64,000 nucleotides of DNA, taken from assembly GCF_900142175.1 (NCBI RefSeq), contig NZ_FQZX01000001.1, positions 2,294,001 through 2,358,000 on the forward strand, read 5' to 3'. The position numbers and the translations under genes are program-made. The notes under the pieces were generated by a model. The model saw nothing but the letters and a program-made list of their open reading frames with translations, did not search any database and was not told the DNA's origin. Within the stretch, counting starts at the first letter, position 1, and each line of letters begins with the position of its first letter. The DNA is from Maribacter aquivivus (lineage in GTDB: Bacteria > Bacteroidota > Bacteroidia > Flavobacteriales > Flavobacteriaceae). Of the stretch, positions 36,626 to 46,200 are shown one piece after another.

Positions 36626-38203
36626 ATGATAAGCGGTACAAATGCAATAGGAAGTAAATCTTCTAAGCAAGGAAATAAAACTTTTAAGACTTTTAATCCT
36701 AAAGAAAATAAAGAAACAGAATGGACTTTTTACGAAGCATCTTCAAATGAAATTGATGAGGCGGTAGCCTTAGCTACTGATGCTTTTAAAGTTTATAAAG
36801 ATTTTTCAGGAGCTAAAAAGGCTGAATTTCTAGAAGCGATTGCTGATGAAATTGAAGCTCTTGGAGATGAACTTATTGAGACTTATTGTAAAGAATCAGG
36901 TTTGCCAGATGGTAGAGCAAGAGGTGAACGTGGGCGTACCATGGGGCAATTACGTGCTTTTGCCAATTTATTGAAAGAGGGTTCTTGGGTAGAAGCGGTA
37001 ATTGAAAAAGCCCAGCCTAATAGAGAGCCAATGCCCAAGTCAGATATTCGTAAAATGTTATTTCCGTTAGGTCCTGTAGTGGTATTTGGAGCAAGCAACT
37101 TTCCATTGGCATTTTCAACGGCAGGTGGTGATACGGCAAGTGCACTGGCGGCAGGTTGCCCTGTAATCGTTAAAAGTCACCCAATGCATGCAGCTACGGG
37201 TGAACTAGTTTCATCAGCAATTATAAAAGCGGCAGAAAAAACAGGAATGCCTAATGGAGTATTTTCAAATTTGAACAGTAGCGGTATAGAAGTTGGGCAG
37301 CAGTTGGTGAAACATCCAAAAGTAAAAGCTGTTGGGTTTACAGGTAGTATAAATGGTGGTACTGCGCTTTATAAATTAGCTAATGAGAGAGATGAGCCTA
37401 TACCTGTATTTGCAGAGATGGGAAGCATTAACCCTGTCGTATTACTTCCTTCTGCATTAGAGAATGACGGTGAGGCATGGGCTACTAAATATGCTTCTTC
37501 AATAACTATGGGTGCAGGTCAATTTTGTACCAATCCGGGGTTGGTGTTAGGATTAAAGGGAGCTAAATTAGATAGTTTCATCAATACTTTATCCGAAGAA
37601 ATTCTAAAGTTAGAACCAACATGCATGTTGCATCCTAATATATATGCAAAATACAACGAAGGCAAAAAAGAGCTATCTGCCCAAAAAGGAATTACCGTTA
37701 CGGCAGATTATAAAAAAGCTACTAATCCAAATACAGCACAACCTTCTATTTTAAAAGTTAGCGGTGCCGATTTCTTGGCGAATACAAAATTGCACAAAGA
37801 AGTTTTTGGTCCTTTTTCTGTGGTAGTTGAATGTGAGAATGCACTTGAAATGGAATCTATTTTAAATCATTTAGAAGGTCAGTTAACAGGTACGGTTTTA
37901 GGTTCTGAGGATGACTTAGAGAATAATTCTGGGGTTGTAGATGCGCTGCAGAGTAGAGTAGGGCGTATATTGTTTAATGGTGTACCAACAGGTGTTGAGG
38001 TAAACTCATCTATGGTTCACGGTGGTCCTTTTCCCGCTTCTACAGATGCTCGTTTTACTTCTGTTGGTACCTCGGCAATAAAAAGATGGGTGCGTCCGGT
38101 TTCTTATCAAGATTGGCCTAATAAATTGTTACCATTGGCTTTGCAAAATGAGAATCCCCTGAAAATCACCCGCCTTGTTGAAGGCGAATACACTAAAAAC
38201 TGA
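36626..38203 (+). CDS. Alpha-ketoglutarate semialdehyde dehydrogenase (NADP+), predicted
   Basis: 525-residue aldehyde dehydrogenase. Catalytic Cys301 is in GAGQFCTNPG and general base Glu264 in FAEMGSINP. The cofactor-binding GFTGSINGGTALYK and KSHPMHAATGE precede them. Length and the FGASNFPLAFSTAGGDTASALAAGCPV segment match the NADP+-type ALDHs of sugar-acid and hydroxyproline pathways. By context it oxidises alpha-ketoglutarate semialdehyde to alpha-ketoglutarate, the final step. Confidence 0.88.
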   Translation: MISGTNAIGSKSSKQGNKTFKTFNPKENKETEWTFYEASSNEIDEAVALATDAFKVYKDFSGAKKAEFLEAIADEIEALGDELIETYCKESGLPDGRARGERGRTMGQLRAFANLLKEGSWVEAVIEKAQPNREPMPKSDIRKMLFPLGPVVVFGASNFPLAFSTAGGDTASALAAGCPVIVKSHPMHAATGELVSSAIIKAAEKTGMPNGVFSNLNSSGIEVGQQLVKHPKVKAVGFTGSINGGTALYKLANERDEPIPVFAEMGSINPVVLLPSALENDGEAWATKYASSITMGAGQFCTNPGLVLGLKGAKLDSFINTLSEEILKLEPTCMLHPNIYAKYNEGKKELSAQKGITVTADYKKATNPNTAQPSILKVSGADFLANTKLHKEVFGPFSVVVECENALEMESILNHLEGQLTGTVLGSEDDLENNSGVVDALQSRVGRILFNGVPTGVEVNSSMVHGGPFPASTDARFTSVGTSAIKRWVRPVSYQDWPNKLLPLALQNENPLKITRLVEGEYTKN

Positions 38204-38224
38204 AACAAATAATAAACTATTAAT

Positions 38225-39232
38225 ATGGCCAGGAGCACATTTGTTTGTATTGATGCGCATACTTGTGGTAATCCTGTTAGGGTAGTAAAACAAGGTGGTC
38301 CTAATTTGGTAGGCGCGACCATGAGTGAAAAACGCCAGCATTTTTTAAAGGAATATGACTGGATCCGTAAAGGACTTATGTTCGAGCCTCGTGGACATGA
38401 TATGATGAGTGGTAGTATTTTTTATGCTCCGAGCGACCCTAACAATGATTTTGGAATATTGTTTATTGAAACCAGCGGATGCCTACCTATGTGCGGTCAT
38501 GGTACTATTGGTGCTATTACCATTGGTATTGAAGAAAGATTGATTATACCTAAAACACCTGGAAAAGTTCGTATGGAAACTCCCGCAGGATTAGTACATA
38601 TATCCTACCAGCAAACGGGTAATAAAGTAGATTGGGTAAAATTGACCAATGTGAAGTCTTACTTAGCTGCTTCAGACTTAACAATTGATTCTTCGGCGTT
38701 AGGTGAATTAACCTTTGATGTATCCTACGGAGGAAATTTTTATGCTATAATAGATGCACAAAAGAATTTTACCGGTATACAAGATTATTCCGCAAACCAG
38801 CTAATTCAGTTCAGTCAAGAACTACGAGAGAAAATCAATGTGAAATATTCAGAGCAATTTATTCATCCGGAGGATAGTACAATAAGGAATGTAAGTCACA
38901 TATTATGGACGGGGAAAACAATCTCTTTACATGCTACTGCTAGAAATGCCGTATTTTATGGTGATAAGGCTATTGACCGTTCACCGTGTGGTACAGGTAC
39001 TTCTGCGCGAATGGCACAATGGTTTGCAAAAGGTAAGTTAAGTGTTGGTGAAGATTTTATTCATGAGAGCTATATAGGTTCTCAGTTTGTAGGTAGGGTA
39101 GAAGAGGAAACGACATTAATAGATAGATCTGCTATAATACCAAGTATTAAAGGTTGGGCAAAAATATATGGTCAAAACACTATTACCATAGATGACGATG
39201 ATCCGTACGCATACGGGTTTCAAGTAATTTAA
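38225..39232 (+). CDS. 4-hydroxyproline 2-epimerase (proline racemase family)
   Basis: 335 residues. The two catalytic cysteines of the family are both present: Cys90 (PMCGHGTIGA) and Cys255 (RSPCGTGTSARM). Members with a threonine at the second position are dehydratases, so two cysteines indicate racemase/epimerase activity. It converts trans-4-hydroxy-L-proline to cis-4-hydroxy-D-proline, the first step of the D-hydroxyproline route. Start ATG is 21 bp after the dehydrogenase stop. Confidence 0.92.
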   Translation: MARSTFVCIDAHTCGNPVRVVKQGGPNLVGATMSEKRQHFLKEYDWIRKGLMFEPRGHDMMSGSIFYAPSDPNNDFGILFIETSGCLPMCGHGTIGAITIGIEERLIIPKTPGKVRMETPAGLVHISYQQTGNKVDWVKLTNVKSYLAASDLTIDSSALGELTFDVSYGGNFYAIIDAQKNFTGIQDYSANQLIQFSQELREKINVKYSEQFIHPEDSTIRNVSHILWTGKTISLHATARNAVFYGDKAIDRSPCGTGTSARMAQWFAKGKLSVGEDFIHESYIGSQFVGRVEEETTLIDRSAIIPSIKGWAKIYGQNTITIDDDDPYAYGFQVI

Positions 39233-39248
39233 ATTTTAGTAACTACAA

Positions 39249-40496
39249 ATGAAGAATGTACTTATAATTGGCGGTGGCATTGTAGGTTTAAGCACTGCCT
39301 ATTTTTTAAATAAGGAAGGTTTTGCCGTTACCGTTATTGATAAAGGTGATATTACCTCTGGTGCGTCTTTTGTAAATGCAGGATATATTACTCCAAGTCA
39401 TATAATTCCGTTAGCATCACCAGGTATGATTTCTAAGGGAATAAAGATGATGTTCAATTCTGCTAGTCCGTTTTACATGAAACCAAGACTAGATGCTGAT
39501 TTTTTAAAATGGTCATGGTATTTTCATAAGTCATCAACACCAGCTAAGGTAGAAAAGGCTATTCCTTTAATTAAGGACATTAACCTTATTAGTAGAGAAC
39601 TATTTACTGATATTAAAAATTCGGGCGATTTAGGCGATTTTCAACTAGAGCGAAAAGGTTTATTGATGTTGTATAAGACCGAAGCTAGTTATTTACACGA
39701 AAAACAGGTTGCCGAAAGAGTTGCTTTTGAAGGGCTAGAGGTATCTGATTTAAACAAGACAGAATTACATCAACTAGAACCTAATGTGAATATTGATGCA
39801 GAAGGTGCTATACATTACGAGTGCGATGGGCACACGACACCCACAGAAATAATGCCCAAATTAATGGCTTATTTAAAGCAACAAGGTGTTGTTATTAGAA
39901 CGAATGAAGAAGTTTTAGATATTAAAAGTTCCGGTAGCAGTATTAAAGAGGTAGTTACAAATAAGGGTTCTTATAAACCAGAAGAGGTTGTTTTAGCTGC
40001 AGGCTCATGGAGTGGAGAGCTGGCTAAGAAATTACAGTTGAAGTTACCACTACAAGGTGGTAAGGGGTATAGAATAAATATTGAACGTGATACAGGTATT
40101 ACGATTCCTGCTATATTGATGGAATCTAAAATAGCGGCTACCCCTATGAACGGTTTTACAAGATTCGCAGGTACCATGGAGTTTTCTGGTTTAAACGACA
40201 TTATAAGAAAAGAAAGAGTGACTGCGATTGCCAATGGTGCCCAAGCATTTTACCCTGATATAAAAATTAACGACACTGAAATAAAGAATGTAAAAACCGG
40301 ATTGAGACCTGTTTCACCAGATGGGTTGCCTTATATAGGTAAATCTTCTAATATAATAAACTTGACTATTGCTACTGGTCATGCAATGATGGGTTGGAGT
40401 TTAGGACCTGCTACAGGTAAGCTGGTTTCAGAGTTATTGACAGATAATAAAACCTCAATGAACATAGCGGCATTTAGTCCTAATCGCACATTTTAA
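39249..40496 (+). CDS. FAD-dependent D-hydroxyproline oxidase/dehydrogenase (DadA-like)
   Basis: 415 residues of the DAO family. The N-terminal FAD motif is LIIGGGIVGLSTAYFLNKEG, the C-terminal TGLRPVSPDGLPYIGKSSN and ATGHAMMGWSLGPATGKLV are DadA-like. No membrane segment is seen. In this cluster it should oxidise cis-4-hydroxy-D-proline to pyrroline-4-hydroxy-2-carboxylate, passing the product to the DapA-family deaminase. Last gene of the hydroxyproline run; a dedicated transporter is not in the window. Confidence 0.88.
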   Translation: MKNVLIIGGGIVGLSTAYFLNKEGFAVTVIDKGDITSGASFVNAGYITPSHIIPLASPGMISKGIKMMFNSASPFYMKPRLDADFLKWSWYFHKSSTPAKVEKAIPLIKDINLISRELFTDIKNSGDLGDFQLERKGLLMLYKTEASYLHEKQVAERVAFEGLEVSDLNKTELHQLEPNVNIDAEGAIHYECDGHTTPTEIMPKLMAYLKQQGVVIRTNEEVLDIKSSGSSIKEVVTNKGSYKPEEVVLAAGSWSGELAKKLQLKLPLQGGKGYRINIERDTGITIPAILMESKIAATPMNGFTRFAGTMEFSGLNDIIRKERVTAIANGAQAFYPDIKINDTEIKNVKTGLRPVSPDGLPYIGKSSNIINLTIATGHAMMGWSLGPATGKLVSELLTDNKTSMNIAAFSPNRTF

Positions 40497-40530
40497 AAAT
40501 TGTTAAAAAATACTCATCGGCATAGAATTA

Positions 40531-40600
40531 CCATTCACCGACAGTAAACTGCCATTCACCTATTGCTGCCATTTTAAGATTGATTAATCTCTAATCTTTG
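40531..40600 (+). promoter_or_regulatory. LytTR-type promoter A (before the signalling locus)
   Basis: Two direct repeats, CCATTCACCGA (40531-40541) and CCATTCACCTA (40552-40562), are 21 bp apart start to start. After exactly 30 bp follows AATCTTTG (40593-40600), a -7 candidate. No TTG lies at -33, as expected for an activator-dependent promoter. AGTAA follows the first box, as in sites B and C. The boxes resemble the AlgR consensus CCGTTCGTC. The leader to the response-regulator ATG is about 18 nt. Confidence 0.7.
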
Positions 40601-40621
40601 TCGTATCAATATAAATGAGCT

Positions 40622-41023
40622 ATGGACATATTACTAATAGAAGACGATTTAATAGAAGTTATGAAGTTGAAACGTACAGTTTCTAAACTTAACTTAAAGC
40701 ATTCAATTATTGAAGCAAAAAATGGTGAAGAAGCGTTAACCTATTTAAGGTCTGGCGAAAAATTACCGGATATTATTCTTTTAGATTTGAATATGCCAAG
40801 AATGAACGGTATTGAATTTCTAGCTATTTTAAAAGCAGATGAGTTACTTCAATATTTACCTACAGTTATTTTAACAACCTCAGAAAATAGAGCAGATTTG
40901 TTGAAATGTTACCAAGCTGGTATTGCAGGTTATGTAATTAAGCCATTAAAATATGAAGATTACGAGTACAAATTAAACGCTGTTTTAGAGTACTGGAATG
41001 TTAATCAACTAGTAAAAGGCTAA
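40622..41023 (+). CDS. Single-domain response regulator
   Basis: 133 residues, a receiver domain only. Acidic pocket E7-D8-D9, phospho-acceptor Asp55 (LLDLNMPRMNG), conserved Thr in VILTTSENR and Lys in VIKPLKYEDY. The family (Rcp1-like) commonly serves as phosphate shuttle or sink for PAS-type histidine kinases. It is the first gene of the signalling locus, preceded by LytTR-type promoter A and followed after 78 bp by the H-NOX gene. Confidence 0.92.
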   Translation: MDILLIEDDLIEVMKLKRTVSKLNLKHSIIEAKNGEEALTYLRSGEKLPDIILLDLNMPRMNGIEFLAILKADELLQYLPTVILTTSENRADLLKCYQAGIAGYVIKPLKYEDYEYKLNAVLEYWNVNQLVKG

Positions 41024-41073
41024 CAAAAAAGCTCATTTCACAACATTTTTTCCTATTTACGTATTAATTTTCC

Positions 41074-41081
41074 TACGTTTG
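41074..41081 (+). promoter_or_regulatory. -7 element before the H-NOX gene
   Basis: TACGTTTG matches TAnnTTTG and leaves a leader of about 17 nt to the ATG at 41102, so the H-NOX/kinase part may also have its own, box-independent promoter. Confidence 0.4.
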
Positions 41082-41101
41082 AGTGTATTTAAAAAAATCA
41101 A

Positions 41102-41644
41102 ATGAAAGGAATCGTATTTACCGAGTTTTTAGAAATGGTCGAATCTGAGTTCGGTTTAGAGACTGTTGATAATATTATTGAGAAATCAAATTTACCATCA
41201 GAGGGTATTTATACTTCTGTAGCTACTTACGAATTTAATGAAATGGTAGCGTTGATTACCCAGCTGAGTAAAGAGGTAGATTTACCGGCCGGAGATTTAA
41301 TTTATGCATTTGGACTATACTTATTCTCAAGTTTAAAAAATGCGCATCCAGAGGTTATTCAAAGTTACAGAAACCCCATAGGGTTACTATATTCAATAGA
41401 GGATCATATACATGTTCATGTAAAAAAACTTTATCCTGAAGCAGAACTTCCTACGTTTAAGATACTAGAAAAGACTGATAATTCTATTTCCATGATATAT
41501 TCTTCATCTAGAGGTTTATATAGGTTAGCTCATGGTCTAATTGAAAAGGCTTTTGAACATTTTAACGGTAAAGCTGATATTACCTATGAACTTCTTAAAG
41601 AAGACGGTACTGAAGTAAAATTTGACGTAGTACAACATGGATAA
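41102..41644 (+). CDS. hnoX: Heme-NO-binding (H-NOX) sensor protein
   Basis: 180 residues, the usual length of stand-alone H-NOX. It opens MKGIVFTEF like other members. The heme-propionate motif YxSxR is Y133-S135-R137. By alignment to Thermoanaerobacter H-NOX (offset +2) the proximal heme ligand is His104 (DHIHVHV), and conserved Pro117 is kept. The distal tyrosine that stabilises O2 (Y140 there) is Leu142 here, so the pocket should be NO-selective rather than O2-binding. The stop overlaps the following kinase start by 8 nt, a typical H-NOX/kinase pair. The signal is expected to modulate that kinase. Confidence 0.92.
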   Translation: MKGIVFTEFLEMVESEFGLETVDNIIEKSNLPSEGIYTSVATYEFNEMVALITQLSKEVDLPAGDLIYAFGLYLFSSLKNAHPEVIQSYRNPIGLLYSIEDHIHVHVKKLYPEAELPTFKILEKTDNSISMIYSSSRGLYRLAHGLIEKAFEHFNGKADITYELLKEDGTEVKFDVVQHG

Positions 41645-44000
41645 TAAAGAAGTTCTTCTCTTAAAAAAAGCCCTTGAGCGCCAGAAAAAAGCGCGTAAAC
41701 AGGCAGAGAATATCTTAGAGGAAAAATCTAAGGAGCTCTATGATGTTACTAGTCATTTAAGAGAAACTAATAGTAAACTCGAAAATTTACTAAGCGAAAA
41801 AACATCTGAATTAGATGGTATTTTTATAAATATTATCGATCCTTACGTGGTAATGGATCTACAATTCAATGTTATTAATATGAACAGATCTGCTAAAGAA
41901 TTTTTGCAGTTTGATCATAATGATAAGGTAGTAAACCTTTCGCAATTTATACATCCAGATTTTATGGAGTATACCCAAGAATCGATGAGATCGATGATTG
42001 AGGTAGGTAGCTTAAAAAATTATCGTGCCAAAATTATTCTTGATAATGGTGTAGAAAAATGGGTGCAAATTAACGCAAGTCTAGTATATGACAAAAATCA
42101 AAGACCAATTGCTGCACAAGGTATCATTAGAGATATTACCCAAGAAAGCGAAGTAAAAAGACTAGTTGCTGAACAAAAGGCGCAATTAGATATTATAGTA
42201 GAGAATTCTCCTTTAGGTATTGTTTTAGCCGTTGACGGAGTAATTCTTAAGACCAATAATACTTTTGTTGATATGCTTGGTTATCATGAAAGCGGGCTCA
42301 AAAATATTTCTTTCAAATCAATTTCAGAACCAGAAAATGTAGCAGATTCTCTAAATCAACTTGATGAAATGTGTGCCGGTAGAATTGAAAAATTTACCGA
42401 AATTTGGAAGTTTGCTAGAAAAGATGGTTCTACTATAATGGCTAAAACCAGAATTTCAGCGATACATGATGATCATAGAAAAAAAGATTATCAGGTAGCT
42501 ATTATAGAAGATATTTCGCATCAACTAGAGGCAGATAGAAAGCTAGAAGCATCCCAAAATAGATTGGCTGCTCTTATTTCTAATTTACAAACAGGTGTTC
42601 TTTTAGAAGACGAGGAAGGTAAAATTGCATTGACCAATCAAAAGTTCTGTGATTTATTTCATATTAAACAATCTCCTAAGAATATTATTGGCGTTGACTG
42701 TGCAGAATCTGAAGAAGAGTATAAAAAGTATTTCAAGAGTCCAAAAAGCTTTGTTAGTAGAATAGAGGAAATTCTAACTAAAAAAGAAACCGTTTTGGCA
42801 GATGAACTTGAAATGATCGATGGTAGAATTTTAGCAAGAGATTTTATACCTATAGATAATGATGGTGATTACAAGGGGCACTTATGGGCTTATCAAGATA
42901 TTACCATTTCTAAAAATTATAGAAAGAACTTAGAAAATCAACGAGAAAAGTATAGTAGTATCATTGCAAACATGAACTTAGGTCTTGTTGAGGTCGATAA
43001 TGATGATGTTATTCAAATGGTCAACCAAAGCTTTTGTAGTATGTGTGGCTTTAAAAAAGAAGATCTTATTGGTCAAATTGCTTCTCAAACAATAAAATTT
43101 AAGGACGGTAGCCTCATTGAAAAGAAAAATGAAAATAGATTAGGTGGGGTATCGGATTCTTATGAAGTTGAGGTTTACAATAAAAATAATTCCATTAGAC
43201 ATTGGCTAATTAGTGGTGCGCCTAGGTATGATGATACTGGTGCAGTTATTGGTTCTATTGGTATACATTTAGATATTACCGATCAAAAATTATTAGAACT
43301 TCAAAAAGAAAAATTATTAAAAGATTTAGAGAACAGTAACCAAGGTTTACAAGAGTATGCCCATATTGTTTCTCATGACCTTAAGTCTCCGTTAAGAAGT
43401 ATTAGTGCTCTGGCAACTTGGTTAAGTGATGATTATAAAGATGTTTTAGATGAAGGTGGTAAACAGAATCTTGAGCTTATGCAAGAGAAAGTTGCCTCTA
43501 TGGATAAACTAATTCATGGTATTTTAGAATATTCTACAGCAAATAGTTCTGATTTAGATGATTCTAAAGTAGACCTGAACGAAGTAATAAATGATATAGG
43601 CGAGACCATTTATATTCCTGAACATGTGAAATTGGTAATTCCTGAGACTTTGCCAATTATCATGGCAGATAGAATTAAAGTGCATCAAGTTTTTCAAAAT
43701 ATAATTGGTAATGCGGTTGTGCATATAGAAAGAGAAGTAGGGTTGGTTGAAGTTCTCTATAAAGACGATGGCGAGTTCTGGCAATTTACCATTAGCGATA
43801 ATGGGGTAGGTATACCAGAGGAGTATCATAAGAAGATTTTCGACATATTTCAATCTATAGGTAATAATGAAAGGTCTACTGGTATTGGGCTTTCAATAGT
43901 TAAGAAAATAGTAGATCGTTACCAAGGTAGCGTTTGGGTAGATAGCGTTGTTGGGGAAGGAACTCAATTTCATTTTACCATAAAGAAAAACCATAACTAA
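41637..44000 (+). CDS. Multi-PAS hybrid-free sensor histidine kinase (H-NOX partner)
   Basis: 787 residues, cytoplasmic (no membrane helix). An N-terminal coiled coil (residues 1-55, rich in K/E/L) is followed by about four PAS domains (roughly 58-175, 180-300, 305-425, 435-555; PAC-like endings such as GIIRDITQE, AIIEDISHQ, GIHLDITDQ). HisKA carries phospho-His580 in SHDLKSPLRSI. The ATPase domain has the N box (QNIIGNAVVHI), DNGVGIPEEYHKKIF and GIGLSIVKKIV. Translationally coupled to H-NOX, its likely NO input. It lacks a receiver domain, so phosphate must go to separate receivers nearby. Confidence 0.92.
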   Translation: MDNKEVLLLKKALERQKKARKQAENILEEKSKELYDVTSHLRETNSKLENLLSEKTSELDGIFINIIDPYVVMDLQFNVINMNRSAKEFLQFDHNDKVVNLSQFIHPDFMEYTQESMRSMIEVGSLKNYRAKIILDNGVEKWVQINASLVYDKNQRPIAAQGIIRDITQESEVKRLVAEQKAQLDIIVENSPLGIVLAVDGVILKTNNTFVDMLGYHESGLKNISFKSISEPENVADSLNQLDEMCAGRIEKFTEIWKFARKDGSTIMAKTRISAIHDDHRKKDYQVAIIEDISHQLEADRKLEASQNRLAALISNLQTGVLLEDEEGKIALTNQKFCDLFHIKQSPKNIIGVDCAESEEEYKKYFKSPKSFVSRIEEILTKKETVLADELEMIDGRILARDFIPIDNDGDYKGHLWAYQDITISKNYRKNLENQREKYSSIIANMNLGLVEVDNDDVIQMVNQSFCSMCGFKKEDLIGQIASQTIKFKDGSLIEKKNENRLGGVSDSYEVEVYNKNNSIRHWLISGAPRYDDTGAVIGSIGIHLDITDQKLLELQKEKLLKDLENSNQGLQEYAHIVSHDLKSPLRSISALATWLSDDYKDVLDEGGKQNLELMQEKVASMDKLIHGILEYSTANSSDLDDSKVDLNEVINDIGETIYIPEHVKLVIPETLPIIMADRIKVHQVFQNIIGNAVVHIEREVGLVEVLYKDDGEFWQFTISDNGVGIPEEYHKKIFDIFQSIGNNERSTGIGLSIVKKIVDRYQGSVWVDSVVGEGTQFHFTIKKNHN

Positions 44001-44011
44001 AGATTCACAAA

Positions 44012-45142
44012 ATGAAAATAGTTCAAGGAATAAAAAAACCAAATGAATCTTTTGTAATTAAAGATTCTACGCTACTTAATGAACCGTTAGTATTGGTTTT
44101 TGGTAATCGATATATTTTAGAAAGTAATCAAATATATACAGAGGTTAGCAAATTATTTCCAAATGGTCATATCGTTTTTGGTACCACTTCAGGTGAAATT
44201 ATAGATGATACTGTTTTGGACGGATGCGTTGTTTTAACTGCTATTGAATTTGAGAAGAGTTCAATTTTGGTAAAAAGAAGCAATGTGGCAGATTTTAAAA
44301 ATGATGATAAAAAACTGGGAGAGGGTTTAATAGCTGAGTTCCCTAAAGAAAATTTAAAGCATTTATTTGTAATATCTGAAGGTAGTACCGTTAATGGTAG
44401 TGCTCTTATAGAAGGTTTAGAACATTTAAAAAACACGAGTTTTGGACTTTCTGGCGGATTATGTGGTGATGATGATCGTTTTGAAAGAACATTGGCATCT
44501 TATAATGAAAACCCGAAGGAAGGCGAAATAATAGCTATAGGTTTTTATGGTGATACCTTAGAAATTACCAGTTCTAATTATGGTGGTTGGACCACTTTTG
44601 GACCTGAACGTATTATCACAAAATCTGAAGGTAATCTACTTTTTGAATTAGATGGTAAACCGGCATTAGATCTTTACAAAACCTACCTAGGTGAAAAGGC
44701 AGATGAATTGCCGAAGTCGGCATTGCTTTATCCGTTAAGTGTAAAAGTAACAGATGATGCAGAGCCTTTGGTTAGAACTATTCTTAATATTGATGAAGTA
44801 GAAAATACTATGACACTCGCTGGTGACGTTCCAGAAGGGGCAAGGGTGCAATTAATGATGTCGTCTGTAGATGATATTGCAAATGGGGCATTTCATGCAG
44901 CAGAACTCGCTATGAGTGATAGAAAAAAATCTCCAGAGTTAGCGTTATTGATTAGTTGTATTGGTAGAAAGTTGGTAATGGATCAACGTACCGAAGAAGA
45001 AATCGAAGAAGTTAAAGCAGTAATTGGTGATAATACGGTAATAAGCGGATTTTACTCCTACGGCGAAATGGCACCTTTTAGCGGTCAAGATAGTTGTAAA
45101 TTGCACAATCAGACCATGACTCTAACCTTATTTAGCGAATAA
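44012..45142 (+). CDS. FIST-domain sensory protein (NosP family)
   Basis: 376 residues: FIST_N (about 30-215: GLSGGLCGDDDRFERT, IIAIGFYGDTLEI) and FIST_C (about 225-370: ALLISCIGRKLV, VISGFYSYGEMAPFSG). Both domains are complete. FIST proteins are predicted small-ligand sensors; the NosP subgroup binds heme and NO and regulates a histidine kinase encoded beside it. A heme ligand cannot be assigned from this sequence. It overlaps the next kinase gene by 1 nt (TAATG), implying pairing with that kinase, in parallel with the H-NOX/kinase pair upstream. Confidence 0.88.
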   Translation: MKIVQGIKKPNESFVIKDSTLLNEPLVLVFGNRYILESNQIYTEVSKLFPNGHIVFGTTSGEIIDDTVLDGCVVLTAIEFEKSSILVKRSNVADFKNDDKKLGEGLIAEFPKENLKHLFVISEGSTVNGSALIEGLEHLKNTSFGLSGGLCGDDDRFERTLASYNENPKEGEIIAIGFYGDTLEITSSNYGGWTTFGPERIITKSEGNLLFELDGKPALDLYKTYLGEKADELPKSALLYPLSVKVTDDAEPLVRTILNIDEVENTMTLAGDVPEGARVQLMMSSVDDIANGAFHAAELAMSDRKKSPELALLISCIGRKLVMDQRTEEEIEEVKAVIGDNTVISGFYSYGEMAPFSGQDSCKLHNQTMTLTLFSE

Positions 45143-46200
45143 TGCATTCCCTGTTAAAAAGACAAATTCGAAAATATTTACCAGAAGATCTAAAGGCGCA
45201 CCCAGAAATGGAAAGTTTTTTAGAAGCTGTAGAAAAATCTTATGAGAATTTTGATGATAAATTTTCTATGCTTCATAGAGCTTCAGCTATTAGTTCTGAC
45301 GAACTTTTTGAAGCCAATAAAAGCTTACAGAAAGAGGCATTGCAACAAAAGAGTATTCTTGTTTCTCTAGAAAACGCTATTCGTAGTTTAAGAGAGAATT
45401 TGAATGATGAAAAGACTATAAAGATTCAAGATGAGTTTAATACAGAAGAACTTGCAACTTACATAAGTAATTTGGCATCGCAGGTTTCAGAGATGTCAAC
45501 AGAAAAAGATAAACTTCTAAGTAGTTTAGAAAACCAGAATGAATCTTTAAATAATTATGCGCAAATGGTATCGCATGATTTAAAATCGCCTATTCGAAAC
45601 ATCAACGCGTTGATGAGTTGGATAATGGAAGATGAAAAAGATAAATTTTCTGATGTTAGTAAAGAAAATTGCTCATTGGTATCTGAAAATCTTACCAAGA
45701 TGGACAAGCTTATTAGTGGTATTCTAAAACACGCCACAATGGGTGAAACTGAAGAGCATAAAGTATCGTTTAGTTTAGAAGATAGTCTTAAAGATATTGA
45801 ACAGACTATTTACGTACCTGAAAACATAACCTTTGAGTATAATGAAGAATTGCCGGAGATGTTCTTTGAAAGAGCACGTTTAGAGCAATTGTTCATGAAT
45901 TTATTCACTAATGCTGTAACGGCAACTGAACATGTAGATAAAGGTGTAATCAAAATTGGTTACGAGCCAGATGACACTTATTGGAAATTCAGTGTTTCAG
46001 ATAATGGAAAGGGAATACCTGAAAAACATCAAAAAGGAATTTTTGAGATGTTTAAAAAGCTGGAGACAGCCAATAATGCTACCGGCATCGGACTTGCAAT
46101 TGTTAAGAAAATTGCGGTACTTTATGAAGGCGATGTTCGGTTAGAATCAGAAGAAAACGTTGGTACTACGTTTTATATCACATTAAAAAAGAATTCATGA
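45142..46200 (+). CDS. Soluble histidine kinase (FIST partner)
   Basis: 352 residues, no membrane helix and no PAS domain. The first 130 residues are mainly alpha-helical/coiled coil (LFEANKSLQKEALQQKS; MSTEKDKLLSSLENQ). HisKA has phospho-His145 in SHDLKSPIRNI, and the ATPase domain FMNLFTNAVTA, DNGKGIPEKHQKGIF, GIGLAIVKKIA. The catalytic part resembles that of the H-NOX-linked kinase. Without a sensory domain it should depend on a partner, most likely the coupled FIST protein. Its end overlaps the Hpt gene by 4 nt (ATGA). Confidence 0.92.
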   Translation: MHSLLKRQIRKYLPEDLKAHPEMESFLEAVEKSYENFDDKFSMLHRASAISSDELFEANKSLQKEALQQKSILVSLENAIRSLRENLNDEKTIKIQDEFNTEELATYISNLASQVSEMSTEKDKLLSSLENQNESLNNYAQMVSHDLKSPIRNINALMSWIMEDEKDKFSDVSKENCSLVSENLTKMDKLISGILKHATMGETEEHKVSFSLEDSLKDIEQTIYVPENITFEYNEELPEMFFERARLEQLFMNLFTNAVTATEHVDKGVIKIGYEPDDTYWKFSVSDNGKGIPEKHQKGIFEMFKKLETANNATGIGLAIVKKIAVLYEGDVRLESEENVGTTFYITLKKNS

